From Petrotoga olearia DSM 13574 (lineage in GTDB: Bacteria; Thermotogota; Thermotogae; Petrotogales; Petrotogaceae): a stretch of 64,000 nucleotides of DNA. Numbering within the stretch: position 1 is the stretch's first letter; each line of letters starts with the position of its first letter. The position numbers and the translations under genes were made by a program. The stretch is taken from the NCBI RefSeq assembly GCF_002895525.1, contig NZ_AZRL01000022.1, positions 1 through 64,000 of the forward strand, read 5' to 3'. This document shows, one piece after another, positions 28,101 through 37,980 of this stretch. Under the pieces are notes generated by a model. It ran no database searches, was not told where the DNA came from, and saw nothing but the letters and a program-made list of their open reading frames with translations.

Positions 28101-31100
28101 TCAATGCGTTTGAACCAAAGATTGTTGCTTGTAATTATCTTTAAATGCCTTCATAAGAGCTTCTTCTCCGGTAATCCCATCGATATGTACTCTATTTACA
28201 GCCTTCATCATTCTCTTGTAATCTTTGGGTATAACCTTAACGAATCTTTCCTTAGCTTTTCCCCAGTTGTCCAAAATGTTTTTAGCCACCTTACTACTCG
28301 TGTACTTGTAATGCTTTTTTATCAACTGTTTCACTTCGTTCTCTTCGTTCTCATCTTCAATCTTTTCCAACAAAACGGTATCTTTGTTACATTTGGATTC
28401 AAAGCTATTGTCTTTGTCATGTACGTAGGCTATTCCACCTGACATACCTGCGGCGAAGTTTCTACCCGTTTTAGCAAGTATAACAACCTTCCCACCTGTC
28501 ATATATTCACATCCATGTTCGCCAACACCTTCGACAACAGCAGTAGCCCCACTGTTTCTGACCGCGAAACGTTCACCTGCTAAACCACTGATGTATGTTT
28601 CTCCGCTTGTTGCTCCATACAATGCAACGTTACCAACAATTACATTTTCTTCCGCATAGAATCGAGAATCCTTGGGGGGGTATACTATAATTTTTCCGCC
28701 CGATAAACCTTTCGCTATGTAATCGTTTGAATCACCTTCTAATATCAACGTTTCCCCCTTGGGTATGAAGGCTCCAAAACTTTGGCCAGCTGATCCTTTG
28801 AAATGTATTTCTATTGTATCTTCAGGCAAACCTTCCTCACCATATCTTTTAATTATTTCACTTCCCAAAATTGTTCCAACGGTTCTATTCACATTTTTTA
28901 TATCTACAGTGGCCTCAATCTTTTCTCCGTATTCTAGCGCATTCTGGCAAATGGGAAGTAATTTAGTTATGTCCAAGGTATCTGATAAACCGTTGTTTAT
29001 TGGTTTAGGATATTGGCTGAATGAGTAATTTTTTATTTCTGGTTTGTATAATAATTTTGAAAGATCAATACTATGTGTTTTCCAATGATTTTTTATTTCT
29101 TTTTGTCTTAATTTATCAACGCGTCCAACCATTTCACTAACCGCTCTGAATCCTAACTTAGCCATATATTCTCTTACTTCAGATGCGAGAAAGTACATGA
29201 GATTGACAACGTATTGAGGATCGCCTTTGAAATTTTTTCTCAGTTCAGGGTTTTGTGTCGCAATTCCCACAGGACATGTATCCAAATTGCAAACTCTCAT
29301 CATGACACAACCTAAGGCAACTAACACAATTGTGGCAAACCCAAACTCTTCTGCGCCTAAAAGTGCTGCAATCACTATGTCTTTTCCAGTTAGCAACTTA
29401 CCATCCGTTTCCAAAGTAACCCTGTCTCTCAACTTGTTCATCACCAAGTTTTGATGAGTTTCAGCCAATCCTAACTCCCATGGCATACCCGCATGCCTTA
29501 TACTAGTACGTGGTGAAGCCCCTGTACCGCCATCAAAACCGCTTATCAATATTACATCCGCTCCAGCTTTTGCTACACCCGCTGCTATAGTACCTACACC
29601 AGATTTTGAAACCAATTTTACGTTTATTCGAGCGTTTCTATTAGCGTTTTTTAGGTCGTATATCAATTCAGCCAAATCTTCTATCGAGTAGATATCGTGA
29701 TGTGGAGGTGGTGAAATAAGAGTAACTCCTGGAATAGAGTTCCTTACCTTTGCCACCCATGGATAGACCTTTTTCCCAGGTAGCTCTCCACCTTCTCCAG
29801 GTTTTGCACCTTGGGCTATCTTTATTTGGATCTCTTGAGCGTTGCTTAAGTAGTTGATCGTGACTCCAAATCTTCCAGAAGCCACCTGCTTTATTGAACT
29901 ATTCTTTGAATCCCCATTTTGTTCTTTTGCGAAACGGTTTGAATCCTCTCCACCTTCACCTGTGTTACTCTTTGCACCTATTCGATTCATAGCTATTGCT
30001 ATGGCCTCGTGGGCTTCTTGACTTATTGACCCGAAAGACATAGCTCCTGCTTTGAACCTTTTAACAATCGATTCCACAGGTTCTACTTCGTCAATGGGAA
30101 TTGCTTTCGTTTTATCGAAATTTAACTCAAAAAGACTTCTCAAACTGTATAATTTGGCATCTTCGTCGACTATAGATTGTGAAAACTTTTTGAAAAGCTC
30201 ATAATCGTTGTTTTTAACAGCATTTTGTAAATAATAGATGGATTTAGGGTTATACAAGTGATACTCACCTTTTGCCCTCCATTTTATAAGGCCTTCTGAC
30301 TCAAGCTCCGATCCTTTATTAACCTGATTAAATGCATTTGAATGGCGTTTAGAAACTTCTTGAGCTATTTCTTTTATACCTATTCCTTCTATTTGTGAAG
30401 TGGTTCCCGTAAAAAATTGCTTTACGATAGACTTTTTTATCCCTACTATTTCGAAGGTTTGAGCACCTTGATAGCCTTGAAGGGTTGAGATCCCAAGCTT
30501 TGATAATACTTTTTGAATACCTCTCAAGGCTGCATCTTTACACCTTTGAACGGCTTCTTCATATTTCAACCCTTTAATGTATCCTTTGTTAACTAAACTT
30601 TCAATACTTTCATAGGTGAGATATGGATTGATAGCAGAAGCTCCATAACTTAGGAGCGTACAAAAATGGTGTGCTTCTCTTGGTTCTGCAGATTCCAAAA
30701 TTATTCCAATCTCTGTTCTATTTTCTCTTCTAACCAAATGGTGATGAAGACCCGATACAGCCAATAAAGCTGGAATTGGCGCATAATTTTGGTTAATTCC
30801 TTTATCTGTCAATATCAATATGTTAGCACCATCGTTTATGGCAGAATCTGCTTTTTGAAAGAGGTTTGTAATCGCCTTTTTTAATCCTTCTTCTCCATCT
30901 TTTACCTTGTATAAGATGGGTAAGGTAACAGCTTTAAAACCTTCTAAGTCAATATTTTTTATCTTTTCCATTTCATCATTGGTAAGAATAGGGTTTTTGA
31001 TCTTAATTTGCCTACAACTGATGGATGATGGATCAATAAGATTACCTTCAGAACCTATGTAAAGATGGGTAGAGGTGACAATTTTTTCTCTTATCGCATC

Positions 31101-32681
31101 TATTGGAGGATTGGTTACTTGAGCGAAAAGCTGTTTAAAATATTCATACAACAACTTTGGACGTTCAGATAAAACGGCCAAAGGTGTGTCATCCCCCATA
31201 GCCCCGACGGGGTCAGAAGCATCTATAACCATAGGTTCTATGATCATTTCAATGTCTTCAAATGTGTAACCAAAACATTTTTGTTTTGTATTTAAAGATA
31301 CATTATCAATTTCTGTATTTCCCTTTTTTGGATGCTCAGGAAGATCTTCAAGATTCACAATGTTCTCTTTTACCCATGAAAAATAGGGCTTTTCTGAAAT
31401 TATCGGTCGTTTTATCTCTTCGTCATTTAGAATTCGACCTGTGTCAATATCCAGCAACAACATATTCCCTGGCGTGATCCTTCCCTTAGTTGAAATCTTT
31501 TGAGGAGGTATTTCAAGGACCCCAGCTTCTGAAGCAAGTACCAATTCATCATTCGTTATGTAGTATCTTAATGGCCTTAATCCGTTTCTGTCCAGTGTTG
31601 CACCTACTTTGGTACCATCGGTAAAAATAATCGCCGCAGGACCATCCCAAGGTTCCATTAAGCAACTATGAAATTCATAAAAAGCTTTCTTTTCTGCATC
31701 CATTGTTTGATTGTTTTCCCAAGGTTCTGGTATCATCATCATTATCGAATGTGGTAACGATCTACCAGATAAATAAAGGAATTCTAAATTGTTGTCAAAC
31801 ATTGCTGAATCACTACCATCCTCATCGATTATGGGAAAAATATCGTTGATGTTTTCTTCAAAGATATCAGTGTTTACCTTGGATTGCCTTGCCCTCATCC
31901 AATTAACGTTACCAATTATAGTGTTTATCTCTCCGTTGTGAACCATATACCTATAGGGGTGAGCTCGTTCCCAACTGGGAAATGTGTTCGTGCTGAATCT
32001 TGAGTGTACAATAGAAAAAGCCGATTTGAAAAGAGGATCAGTCAAATCAGGGAAAAAGTACTTTAATTGTTCCGCTGTTAACATCCCTTTATAAACAATT
32101 GTTTTAGAAGATAAACTGGCTATATAAAAGGTTTTATTTTCAGCTGTGTACGGTATTTTTATCTCTTTTTCACTTTTTTTCCTAATTAGGTACAATTTTC
32201 GTTCAAATTCTATTTCAGATTTCAAGGTAGGATTCTTAGCGATAAAAACTTGTAGAAAAGATGGCATACTTTTTAATGCAGTTGGGCCAACAAATGCTTT
32301 GTTGATAGGTACATCCCTCCAACCTATCACCTTTTGGCCTTGATTGGTGACTATTTTTTCAAATTGTTGTTTGAAGATATTTATAAGTGTTTTATCCTGG
32401 AAGCAGAAAATCATACCCACGGCATATTCACTTTGATTTGGAAGCGTGAGTCCTAAGCGTTTTGATACGTTTATTAAAAAATCATGGGGAAGCTGCAGCA
32501 GTACCCCTGCTCCGTCCCCATCGTTTTCTTCTCTACCTCGTGCGCCACGATGAGCCATATTTTTTAAAACGGTCAACGATTTGTCAACTATTTCATGTGA
32601 CTTTATTCCTTTTGTACTTGCAACTAATCCAACTCCACAAGCATCATGCTCAAACTTTGGATCGTAAAGTCCATTATTCAT
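28101..32681 (-). CDS. gltB: Glutamate synthase, large subunit
   Basis: 1526 residues, full length for GltB. It converts glutamine and 2-oxoglutarate to two glutamates. Cys15 in HDACGVGLVA is the glutaminase nucleophile after a short propeptide. The synthase domain carries FKAGAMSFGSIS, GEGGEDSNRF, AKPGEGGELPG and the FMN-site DVILISGFDGGTGASP; the 3Fe-4S cysteines are in CVMMRVCNLDTCPVG. The C-terminal beta-helix has repeated GG turns. The start is ATG 32681 behind GAGGGAGGG, 124 nt after glnA with no terminator between them, so transcription from glnA is likely. Confidence 0.97.
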   Translation of the reverse strand: MNNGLYDPKFEHDACGVGLVASTKGIKSHEIVDKSLTVLKNMAHRGARGREENDGDGAGVLLQLPHDFLINVSKRLGLTLPNQSEYAVGMIFCFQDKTLINIFKQQFEKIVTNQGQKVIGWRDVPINKAFVGPTALKSMPSFLQVFIAKNPTLKSEIEFERKLYLIRKKSEKEIKIPYTAENKTFYIASLSSKTIVYKGMLTAEQLKYFFPDLTDPLFKSAFSIVHSRFSTNTFPSWERAHPYRYMVHNGEINTIIGNVNWMRARQSKVNTDIFEENINDIFPIIDEDGSDSAMFDNNLEFLYLSGRSLPHSIMMMIPEPWENNQTMDAEKKAFYEFHSCLMEPWDGPAAIIFTDGTKVGATLDRNGLRPLRYYITNDELVLASEAGVLEIPPQKISTKGRITPGNMLLLDIDTGRILNDEEIKRPIISEKPYFSWVKENIVNLEDLPEHPKKGNTEIDNVSLNTKQKCFGYTFEDIEMIIEPMVIDASDPVGAMGDDTPLAVLSERPKLLYEYFKQLFAQVTNPPIDAIREKIVTSTHLYIGSEGNLIDPSSISCRQIKIKNPILTNDEMEKIKNIDLEGFKAVTLPILYKVKDGEEGLKKAITNLFQKADSAINDGANILILTDKGINQNYAPIPALLAVSGLHHHLVRRENRTEIGIILESAEPREAHHFCTLLSYGASAINPYLTYESIESLVNKGYIKGLKYEEAVQRCKDAALRGIQKVLSKLGISTLQGYQGAQTFEIVGIKKSIVKQFFTGTTSQIEGIGIKEIAQEVSKRHSNAFNQVNKGSELESEGLIKWRAKGEYHLYNPKSIYYLQNAVKNNDYELFKKFSQSIVDEDAKLYSLRSLFELNFDKTKAIPIDEVEPVESIVKRFKAGAMSFGSISQEAHEAIAIAMNRIGAKSNTGEGGEDSNRFAKEQNGDSKNSSIKQVASGRFGVTINYLSNAQEIQIKIAQGAKPGEGGELPGKKVYPWVAKVRNSIPGVTLISPPPHHDIYSIEDLAELIYDLKNANRNARINVKLVSKSGVGTIAAGVAKAGADVILISGFDGGTGASPRTSIRHAGMPWELGLAETHQNLVMNKLRDRVTLETDGKLLTGKDIVIAALLGAEEFGFATIVLVALGCVMMRVCNLDTCPVGIATQNPELRKNFKGDPQYVVNLMYFLASEVREYMAKLGFRAVSEMVGRVDKLRQKEIKNHWKTHSIDLSKLLYKPEIKNYSFSQYPKPINNGLSDTLDITKLLPICQNALEYGEKIEATVDIKNVNRTVGTILGSEIIKRYGEEGLPEDTIEIHFKGSAGQSFGAFIPKGETLILEGDSNDYIAKGLSGGKIIVYPPKDSRFYAEENVIVGNVALYGATSGETYISGLAGERFAVRNSGATAVVEGVGEHGCEYMTGGKVVILAKTGRNFAAGMSGGIAYVHDKDNSFESKCNKDTVLLEKIEDENEENEVKQLIKKHYKYTSSKVAKNILDNWGKAKERFVKVIPKDYKRMMKAVNRVHIDGITGEEALMKAFKDNYKQQSLVQTH

Positions 32682-32805
32682 TTTAACCCTCCCTCACATA
32701 TTGGAGACTGCCCCAATACAGCGTGTTTCTGTATAATACTTTTTGGAACCCCGGTTTTATGTACAAAAAAAGAAAATAATAATAATAATAGATATTAAAG
32801 GTTTA

Positions 32806-34131
32806 TCAAAATTGGTTTATGTACTTACTAATCTCCCAATCTGTTACCGCTATCTTAAACTCTTCAATCTCCTTTTCTTTTAATTCTATAAATTTTTCAA
32901 ATATATGTTTTCCCAAGACTTCTTTCATAAATTCATCTTTTTTCAGAGCTTCCAAGGATTCTTGGAGTGAACCAGGTAAATATCTAATATTTTTTTCGTT
33001 CTTTTCTTTGTAGTCCATTTCGTAAATATTTCCATCAACAGGTTGAGGAGGTTCTATCTTGTTTTTTATACCTTCTAAACCAGATGAAAATACACTTGCT
33101 AACAGTAAATAAGGATTTGCTGTTGGATCTGGAGATCTCAGTTCTAACCTAGTTCCTTCACCTCTCGACATCGGTATCCTCACTAAAGCACTTCTGTTTG
33201 ATACGGACCATGCGATGTTAACAGGGGCTTCGTATCCGGGAACTAACCTTTTATATGAGTTTATCGTTGGATTTGCCAAAACGGTTATCGTATCAATATG
33301 TTTAAAAACTCCTCCAATAAACCATCTAAGCTCATTACTTAACTGATAAGTACCGTTAGGATCGTAAAAGATATTCTTTCCGTCTTTAAAGATACTCAAG
33401 TGGGTATGCATCCCTGAACCATTCATACCAAAAAATGGCTTAGGCATAAACGTTGCCCACAATCCATTCAATAGAGCTATCGTCCTTACAACCAATTTAA
33501 AAGTTTGAATATTGTCAGCCGTTTTTAGGGCGTTGTCGTACCTGAAATCAATCTCATGTTGAGAATTCGCTACTTCGTGGTGAGCAGCCTCCACTCGAAT
33601 ACCCATACTTTGTAGAGTTTCCACCATGTTTTTTCTAACCCTTTCCCCTAAATCTATGGGAAGTAAATCAAAATAGCCTCCTTTATCAAGAGGAGATAAT
33701 ACTGGCTGCCTCGTTTTCTCATCCCTTGGAAGAATAAAAAATTCTGGTTCCGGACCAGCATATGGGATATAGCCGTACTCTTTCATCTCATTCATGACTT
33801 TCTTCAACACATACCTTGGATCTCCCGGAAAATGCTTATCATCAGAAGTATAAATATCACAAATAAACCTACCTACTTTTTCCCTTTCAACGGTCCATGG
33901 TAAAACTGTAAAGGTGTCTATATCCGGTTTAAGCAACATATCGGATTCATTGATTCTAACAAGCCCTTCAATCGATGAACCATCAAACATAGTCCCATTA
34001 GTCAAGGAAGATTCTAACTCTGTAGATGGAATTTCGACGTTTTTCAAAGCACCGTTGATATCTGTAATCTGGAGTCTAATATACTTTATACCTTGACTTT
34101 CTATCTGTTCCAATAATTCCTCTTTTGTCAT
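32806..34131 (-). CDS. glnA: Glutamine synthetase, type I
   Basis: 441 residues, the GSI-alpha length. It makes glutamine from glutamate, ammonia and ATP. Seen: DINGALKNVEIP, FDGSSIEGLVRI, AGPEPEFFIL, EVANSQHEIDFRY, the FFGMNGSGMHTHLS ATP site, the NRSALVRIP segment and RLELRSPDPTANPYL. The adenylylation Tyr segment of the GSI-beta type is absent. The start is ATG 34131 behind GGGAGGGG; the longer in-frame start is not supported. The predicted promoter is at 34700-34727, giving an unusually long leader of about 560 nt that contains the 75-bp repeat array and two regulatory boxes. Confidence 0.95.
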   Translation of the reverse strand: MTKEELLEQIESQGIKYIRLQITDINGALKNVEIPSTELESSLTNGTMFDGSSIEGLVRINESDMLLKPDIDTFTVLPWTVEREKVGRFICDIYTSDDKHFPGDPRYVLKKVMNEMKEYGYIPYAGPEPEFFILPRDEKTRQPVLSPLDKGGYFDLLPIDLGERVRKNMVETLQSMGIRVEAAHHEVANSQHEIDFRYDNALKTADNIQTFKLVVRTIALLNGLWATFMPKPFFGMNGSGMHTHLSIFKDGKNIFYDPNGTYQLSNELRWFIGGVFKHIDTITVLANPTINSYKRLVPGYEAPVNIAWSVSNRSALVRIPMSRGEGTRLELRSPDPTANPYLLLASVFSSGLEGIKNKIEPPQPVDGNIYEMDYKEKNEKNIRYLPGSLQESLEALKKDEFMKEVLGKHIFEKFIELKEKEIEEFKIAVTDWEISKYINQF

Positions 34132-34212
34132 AAATTTTTTCCCCTCCCAATAAAGTAGAATTTTTGATGTCATTAGTAACTCAAAAACTTGATTTAGCAG
34201 CCCTTCACCCGA

Positions 34213-34595
34213 ACGTTAAGGGGTAATCCCCTTAAGATCCCCAAATTCAAAATCAAAGATTATTATAAAAAAGCTTTTTGCACAAGACTGCAAAAGGGTA
34301 AACCCCTTAAGATCCCCAAATTCAAAATCAAAGATTATTATAAAAAAGCTTTTTGCACAAGACTGCAAAAGGGTAAACCCCTTAAGATCCCCAAATTCAA
34401 AATCGAAGTTTATTATAAAAAAGCTTTTTGCACAAGACTGCAAAAGGGTGAACCCCTTAAGATCCCCAAATTCAAAATCAAAGATTATTATAAAAAAGCT
34501 TTTTGCACAAGACTGCAAAAGGGTAAACCCCTTAAAAACCTCAAATTAAAGGCCAAAATCATTTAAAAACTTAGTTTGCATACTGCAGCAAACGC
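34213..34595 (-). repeat. 75-bp tandem array of the dispersed repeat in the glnA leader
   Basis: CCCCTTAAGATCCCCAAATT recurs at 34228, 34303, 34378 and 34453, with a last partial start at 34528: exactly 75 bp each time, four full units. Each unit holds TTTTGC/GCAAAA and GGGT/ACCC stems; the left end has TTAAGGGG/CCCCTTAA (34216-34235) and the right end the GTTTGC/GCAAAC hairpin (34575-34594). Because 75 is a multiple of three, the array stays open in one frame, but that ORF has no ribosome binding site or protein-like sequence. Confidence 0.9.
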
Positions 34596-34608
34596 TTCCG
34601 CCTATTAA

Positions 34609-34649
34609 GATATTATTTTCATTAATTAGCTTAAATTGAAAAATGTTTC
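34609..34649 (-). promoter_or_regulatory. Tandem GAAA-N4-TTTC-like boxes in the glnA leader
   Basis: Minus-strand boxes GAAACATTTTTC (34638-34649) and GAAAATAATATC (34609-34620), centres 29 bp apart, as in the gdhA leader. The sequence between the promoter and the boxes also aligns with gdhA (ATTTACCAATAATTAG against ATTACCATTTATTAG). Operator or RNA role is not decided. Confidence 0.5.
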
Positions 34650-34699
34650 ATTATTTCTAATTATTGGTAAATATTTATGATTAGAAGTATTTATTTGCG

Positions 34700-34727
34700 A
34701 TTATACACTGAAATCTCCATTTATCAA
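34700..34727 (-). promoter_or_regulatory. glnA operon promoter
   Basis: On the minus strand a -35 TTGATA (34722-34727), 16-bp spacer and perfect -10 TATAAT (34700-34705). The rest of 34596-34874 is AT-rich with no gene. Confidence 0.7.
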
Positions 34728-34874
34728 AATTTGAAAAAAATTTCGTTATATTCGCTCGAAACCTTTTATTTACAAGTATCTTAAGAAAATCGATAAATTT
34801 TATCATATTTTAACGATACAAAACATTTTCTTTTTATTAACATTTTTGATATATAAAAATCGAAAGATGCACGA

Positions 34875-37199
34875 TTATGAATTCAGATTGACCCAGCTTT
34901 TACATATCTTGAGCCCTTCGCTTGCATCTTTAGCGTAGGCATCGCAGCCAAAGGTTTCAGCAAGTTTTCTGTTCATCGAGGCACCGCCGGCAATAACTTT
35001 CACCTTAATACTTAATTTTTTTAGTTCATTTACCACCTCTTCTATCTTTCCCACGGTAGTTGTCATCATAGCTGATAATCCTAAAATATTGGGCTTTTCT
35101 TTTTTCACAGCATCGATTATTAAAGAAGTTTCCACATCTTTGCCAAGATCTATAATTCTGAAGTTAGCGCTTCTTAATACCGCTGCTACTATATTTTTAC
35201 CAATATCGTGTATATCCCCTTCTACCGTGGCTAGTACGACTTTAGCTTTTTTATCGTTTTGAGATTCAGGAATCAAATTGTTTAAGTAATCAAAAATGGG
35301 TTTGACAGTTTCAGCAGCTAACAACAACTCTGGGAGATATATATTCCCTTGTGCGTAGAGGTCTCCAATCTTTTCCATTGCTTTACCAAGCACATCTTGG
35401 CTAACTTCCAATGGACTTTTTTCTTTTAACTGATTTTCAATGATTCCTTTTACTTCACCTTCTTCACCTTGTAAAATTTTCTCGGTTAATTCATCTTGTT
35501 TTTCAACCTTACTTGGTATTACAATATTTTTATCCAACAATAGGTTACCATTCAACGTGTTCATAAGGAACTCATCTTCGGGATTTAAGATGGCTGAAGT
35601 CAAGCCTTTACTTTTTGCCCTTGAAAGAAAAGCTGCATTTATATAATTTCTGTTTGGTAAGCCGAAACTAAGATTCGAAAGACCCATAGTGGTATTGAAC
35701 CCATTTTGTGAAAGTAATTTTACTGTCTCCAGGGTAATATTTGGATCATTATTGGCAGCAAGGGACAACACCAATGGATCAACTATAATTCTATCTTTAG
35801 TTATTCCTTTACTTTCTATGTACGGCCATTTTCTTAGCACTAGTTGTAGCCTTTCTTCAGCAGATTCTAAGATCTCTTTCTCAAGCGCTAATACTATTAG
35901 TAATCCTCCATATTTTTTAATCAACTCTAGTTTTCTGTCCAAATCTTTTTTACTTAATTTGGAAGAATTGATTATCGGCCTTCCAGGGTACTCTTTTAAA
36001 GCTGTTTCTAAAAAACTTATATTTTGAATGTCAAAAGAAATCGGAAGAGAAGAGTGCTTGTCTAGCTCTATGATAACTTGCTTGAAATGCTCTTCATTCA
36101 AAATCTTTTCGATCCCCAAGTTAACGTCTATCGCATGTGCTTTGGCGTTTTTTTGACTGTTAGCTCTTTTTATTACATTTTCGAAGTTGAATTCTTCGAT
36201 TTCATTTTGAAGTTTTTTGTTCCCGGCAGGATTTATTCTCTCTCCGATAACACTAAACGGATGTAATTTGTTTAATATTGTTCTTGAAGAGTACATGATA
36301 GGTATTTCTTTTATTATTTTTTTTGGCCTTCTTTTTACCATATTTCTAATTACTTTTATATGTTCTGGAGAGGTACCACAACAGCCTCCAATAATATTTA
36401 CTCCTAAATCTAAATAGTCTTCAACGAACATTCCAAATATTTCAGGCTTCATCTTGTATTCCAAATCTTTTCCATCGAAAATGGGTTTACCAGCGTTTGG
36501 TTCAACTGATAAGAACTTGTTAGTCGTGAGGGATAGACGTTCAAAAACCTTTAAAAGATCCTCTGGACCTAAAGTACAGTTAATTCCTAATACATCTACA
36601 TCCAAATCGTTGAAAACATTAGCGAAGATTTCCACAGAAGTTCCTGTAACAGAACGACCGTTTTCTTCAAACGTCATATGAGCTATTAAAGGTAAATCTT
36701 CTGTGACTTTTCTTATTCCATACACAGCTGCTTTTAACTCTTTTATATCTGTCATGGTTTCAACGATAAAACCGTCTACACCATTTTCAAACAACACTTT
36801 TGCCTGCTGATAATACTCGTCTATAGCTTCGTCCATTTCAAGCATTCCCATAGGCTTTGGATACTCTCCTAGAGAGGATAGATCGCCAAAGACTAAAGCC
36901 TTGCCTTTCGATGCTTGTTTAGCAATTTCAACAGCTTTGACATTAACTTTGTCGAACGTTTCTTCATAATTTAATTCTTTGAGTTTTTTTCGATTCGCAC
37001 TGAACGTATTGGTTAAAAGGATGTCTGCTCCCGATTTTACGTATTCACTTTGTAAATCATATACTACCTCAGGATATCTGATGTTTAAAAGCTCAGCAGG
37101 AATATCTTTATATCCTCTTTTTATAAATTCAGTGCCGTATCCCCCGTCTAAAATAAGTATCTTTTTACTTAATAATTGTTCGAAACCTTTTCTATTCAT
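34875..37199 (-). CDS. metH: Cobalamin-dependent methionine synthase, without reactivation domain
   Basis: 774 residues. Homocysteine-binding barrel at residues 1-295 with zinc cysteines (GINCTLG and IIGGCCGT), pterin-binding domain at about 310-560 (FSVIGERINPAGNKK), and a cobalamin module at 590-774 with a four-helix cap and VEGDIHDIGKNIV carrying the cobalt-ligand His. The C-terminal SAM-binding reactivation domain of the 1200-residue E. coli enzyme is missing and is encoded by the upstream gene. The two genes overlap by 8 nt, so they are coupled. Confidence 0.93.
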   Translation of the reverse strand: MNRKGFEQLLSKKILILDGGYGTEFIKRGYKDIPAELLNIRYPEVVYDLQSEYVKSGADILLTNTFSANRKKLKELNYEETFDKVNVKAVEIAKQASKGKALVFGDLSSLGEYPKPMGMLEMDEAIDEYYQQAKVLFENGVDGFIVETMTDIKELKAAVYGIRKVTEDLPLIAHMTFEENGRSVTGTSVEIFANVFNDLDVDVLGINCTLGPEDLLKVFERLSLTTNKFLSVEPNAGKPIFDGKDLEYKMKPEIFGMFVEDYLDLGVNIIGGCCGTSPEHIKVIRNMVKRRPKKIIKEIPIMYSSRTILNKLHPFSVIGERINPAGNKKLQNEIEEFNFENVIKRANSQKNAKAHAIDVNLGIEKILNEEHFKQVIIELDKHSSLPISFDIQNISFLETALKEYPGRPIINSSKLSKKDLDRKLELIKKYGGLLIVLALEKEILESAEERLQLVLRKWPYIESKGITKDRIIVDPLVLSLAANNDPNITLETVKLLSQNGFNTTMGLSNLSFGLPNRNYINAAFLSRAKSKGLTSAILNPEDEFLMNTLNGNLLLDKNIVIPSKVEKQDELTEKILQGEEGEVKGIIENQLKEKSPLEVSQDVLGKAMEKIGDLYAQGNIYLPELLLAAETVKPIFDYLNNLIPESQNDKKAKVVLATVEGDIHDIGKNIVAAVLRSANFRIIDLGKDVETSLIIDAVKKEKPNILGLSAMMTTTVGKIEEVVNELKKLSIKVKVIAGGASMNRKLAETFGCDAYAKDASEGLKICKSWVNLNS

Positions 37200-37713
37200 C
37201 GTACCACCCTATCATACATACCGTACTTTTTCTTGGAGTTATAATACCAGTATCTTTGTTGACAACTACTATCTCTGTTTTGAGTAAATTATTGACTATA
37301 TCCCAATTTTTTCTCACATCTATATCCGAATATCCAGGAGAAAACCTCCTGGTACCTTTACCGAAATCTTTTCTCAGCCTTTTATCGATAGATTCGTTGA
37401 AAGCCTCTATCGCTTCGGAGGCCCAAGCATCCATCAACATGGAAGAGAGAGTATTTGCGTTTGATATATAATGGTCTATTTCGTATCCTAAGGTGGATAC
37501 AAAAAAAGTGATAGAGTTAACACCATCGAAAGATTTAGGAATCAGTTCTTTTGGAAGTGAGCCTATTTTATATGTTTCACATACGGCTTTTGGTTGTGCT
37601 AATTCTAAACCAAGCTCATATATTTTATTTATTTCTTCTTTTAATTTTTCGCTGATTTGGAATTTAGACCCATTGAAGCCAGCTCGGAGTAGGTATATTT
37701 TTTTCTGAGGCAT
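37192..37713 (-). CDS. Methionine synthase reactivation-domain protein
   Basis: 173 residues, related by context and pattern (STLGYEIDHYI, then DAWASEAIEAF, then RRFSPGYSDIDV) to the MetH activation domain, which binds SAM and flavodoxin partners and remethylates inactive cob(II)alamin. A stand-alone version next to a short MetH is known from Thermotoga. RFSPGY is the best recognisable signature. It is first in the two-gene unit and overlaps metH by 8 nt. Confidence 0.82.
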   Translation of the reverse strand: MPQKKIYLLRAGFNGSKFQISEKLKEEINKIYELGLELAQPKAVCETYKIGSLPKELIPKSFDGVNSITFFVSTLGYEIDHYISNANTLSSMLMDAWASEAIEAFNESIDKRLRKDFGKGTRRFSPGYSDIDVRKNWDIVNNLLKTEIVVVNKDTGIITPRKSTVCMIGWYDE

Positions 37714-37797
37714 TATTTCATAAGTTTCTGGAATGTAGATTTTAATAAAATCCCCCCCTATTATTTCTATAATAATGTCTTTAGAAAGTCACATGAT

Positions 37798-37961
37798 AGC
37801 GCCCCTTCGCCCGTGCGTTAAGGGGCAAACCCCTTAAGAACCCCAAGTTCAAAATCGAAGTTTATTTTAAAAAATCTTTTTGCACAACCCAGCAAAACCA
37901 TCCGCACCCATCTAAGGAAAGGACCTGCGGCCCCTTGCTTTGCTCTCCGCCCATTTAAGGA
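37798..37961 (+). repeat. Dispersed repeat, copy 1 next to the HAD gene
   Basis: GC box AGCGCCCCTTCGCCCGTGCG, hairpin TTAAGGGG-CAAA-CCCCTTAA, AT spacer, TTGCACAACCCAGCAAAACC, then a second GC-rich piece. Positions 37806-37914 are identical, base for base, to 38927-39035. Confidence 0.85.
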
Positions 37962-37980
37962 AGAACAAAAGATTATGCCT

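Noticed and set aside
32682-32805. Separate promoter for gltB
   Set aside because: TATTAT-like boxes exist but no -35 at proper spacing; read-through from glnA is simpler.
34216-34518. A 100-codon ORF with a 25-residue perfect repeat (QSCAKSFFIIIFDFEFGDLK unit)
   Set aside because: It is the translation of the 75-bp DNA repeat, open only because 75 is divisible by three; no ribosome binding site and no protein-like features.
34213-34595. The regular array as a CRISPR
   Set aside because: The units are head-to-tail and nearly identical along their whole 75 bp; there are no unique spacers and no cas genes.
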